Assembly: GCF_001761485.1 (NCBI RefSeq)
Contig: NC_090774.1
Location: 3,968,001-4,032,000, forward strand
Length of the DNA: 64,000 nucleotides
Direction of reading: 5' to 3'
DNA from: Yarrowia lipolytica
Taxonomy: Eukaryota; Ascomycota; Dipodascomycetes; Dipodascales
The position numbers and the translations under genes were made by a program. Under the pieces are notes generated by a model, which did not search any database, was not told the origin of the DNA, and saw only the letters and a list, made by a program, of their open reading frames with translations. The stretch's first letter is position 1. Each line of letters starts with the position of its first letter. Positions 63,561 through 64,000 of the stretch are shown here, in pieces.

Positions 63561-64000
63561 TCACTGCAGCAAATCAAACAGCTTTTCGTACTTTCTGTGC
63601 TGCGAATGTTTGTTACTATCCGCGTGCATTCTTTGCAGCTTTTGAGATCCCGTATAGTCCTTCCACACGTTGGCACTCGCCTTTTTCGTCGTCGATTGCA
63701 GCTTCATAATCAACTTGTCATTGTCCAGCTTGGCCCCCTGGACCTCCATCATCACAATCTTGTCTCTGTGGTGTTTGATAGACGAGTCGTTCACTTCACA
63801 GGTAGCCACAACGCCGATGCAAGCAGCTTTTGTGCGCTGATCATCCACAATACGTGCTGGTAACATGGGATTTGCCATGACTCCGTTACGAGATGTGTGT
63901 AGCGATCCCTTGGGGAAGTAGGACGGTCCAGCCACGGGTTTCGTGGATATTGAGTCCCACGGACCGAATTTTTGTGTTGCAGCGTACTCTTTGGCAAGCT
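63561..64000 (-). CDS. Unknown protein, 3' part of gene cut by the window edge
   Basis: The frame is open from the right edge to the stop at 63561-63563, giving about 145 visible C-terminal residues. An apparent start at 63935 is a GTG inside the frame, so the true start lies beyond the window. The visible part reads ...KFGPWDSISTKPVAGPSYF, then MLPARIVDDQRTKAACIGVV, a possible beta-rich segment (KIVMMEVQGAKLDNDKLIMK) and a basic tail ending KHSQHRKYEKLFDLLQ. No family was recognised. Transcribed towards HIS3. Confidence 0.65.
   Translation of the reverse strand, partial: LAKEYAATQKFGPWDSISTKPVAGPSYFPKGSLHTSRNGVMANPMLPARIVDDQRTKAACIGVVATCEVNDSSIKHHRDKIVMMEVQGAKLDNDKLIMKLQSTTKKASANVWKDYTGSQKLQRMHADSNKHSQHRKYEKLFDLLQ

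Noticed and set aside
63561-63935. Complete small gene starting at 63935
   Set aside because: The codon at 63935 is GTG and the frame is open to the window edge with gene-like sequence, so this is a partial gene.

Overview
The window reads as nuclear DNA of a hemiascomycete yeast, almost certainly Yarrowia lipolytica or a very close relative. The basis is fourfold: strong use of CGA for arginine in highly expressed genes; introns starting GTGAG(T) whose branch site is fused to the acceptor (CTAAC-n-CAG), often at or just after the start codon; long intergenic spacers; and protein sequences that fit yeast families but are clearly diverged from Saccharomyces. No rRNA gene, CRISPR array, recognisable transposon or LTR element was found.

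Layout. 1-5134: promoter and two-exon gene for the E1 subunit of 2-oxoglutarate dehydrogenase (KGD1). 5135-11635: a 6.5 kb block with no convincing protein gene, holding a promoter/leader-like segment near 10.14-10.34 kb. 11636-12880: SUN-family cell-wall protein. 14044-18183: a small unknown gene, a DUR3-type urea transporter (minus) and an unknown 178-residue protein (minus). 20599-48162 is the dense part: RIM9/palI pH sensor, GDI1 (minus), a soluble twin-NBD ABC ATPase, GMF/AIM7, an EME1/MMS4-type nuclease subunit with a second reading frame abutting it (both minus), SEC8 (minus), VPS15 (minus), a SMK1-type sporulation MAP kinase (minus), a giant coiled-coil protein, the splicing factor SLT11/ECM2 and a RING-H2 protein (minus). 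48163-57166 is again gene-poor, broken only by a PIR-like secreted wall protein at 50.7-51.5 kb whose repeat tract does not hold one frame. 57167-64000: a serine-rich unknown protein, an LPL1-like lipase, HIS3 with Gcn4-type sites, and the 3' part of an unknown gene running off the right edge (minus).

The genes are independent eukaryotic units, not operons. Some share themes: secretory and vesicle traffic (GDI1, SEC8, VPS15), cell wall and environment sensing (SUN protein, PIR-like protein, RIM9), and nitrogen or amino-acid supply (DUR3, HIS3). The most interesting points are the TAY activation motif in the SMK1-type kinase, the 17-bp overlap between the EME1-like gene and its upstream neighbour, the frame-scrambled PIR gene, the orphan promoter/leader with a splice donor in the 6.5 kb gene-free block, a hairpin followed by T7 that may mark a small RNA, and a short palindromic motif (TACAAGTA/TACTCGTA) scattered through almost every spacer.
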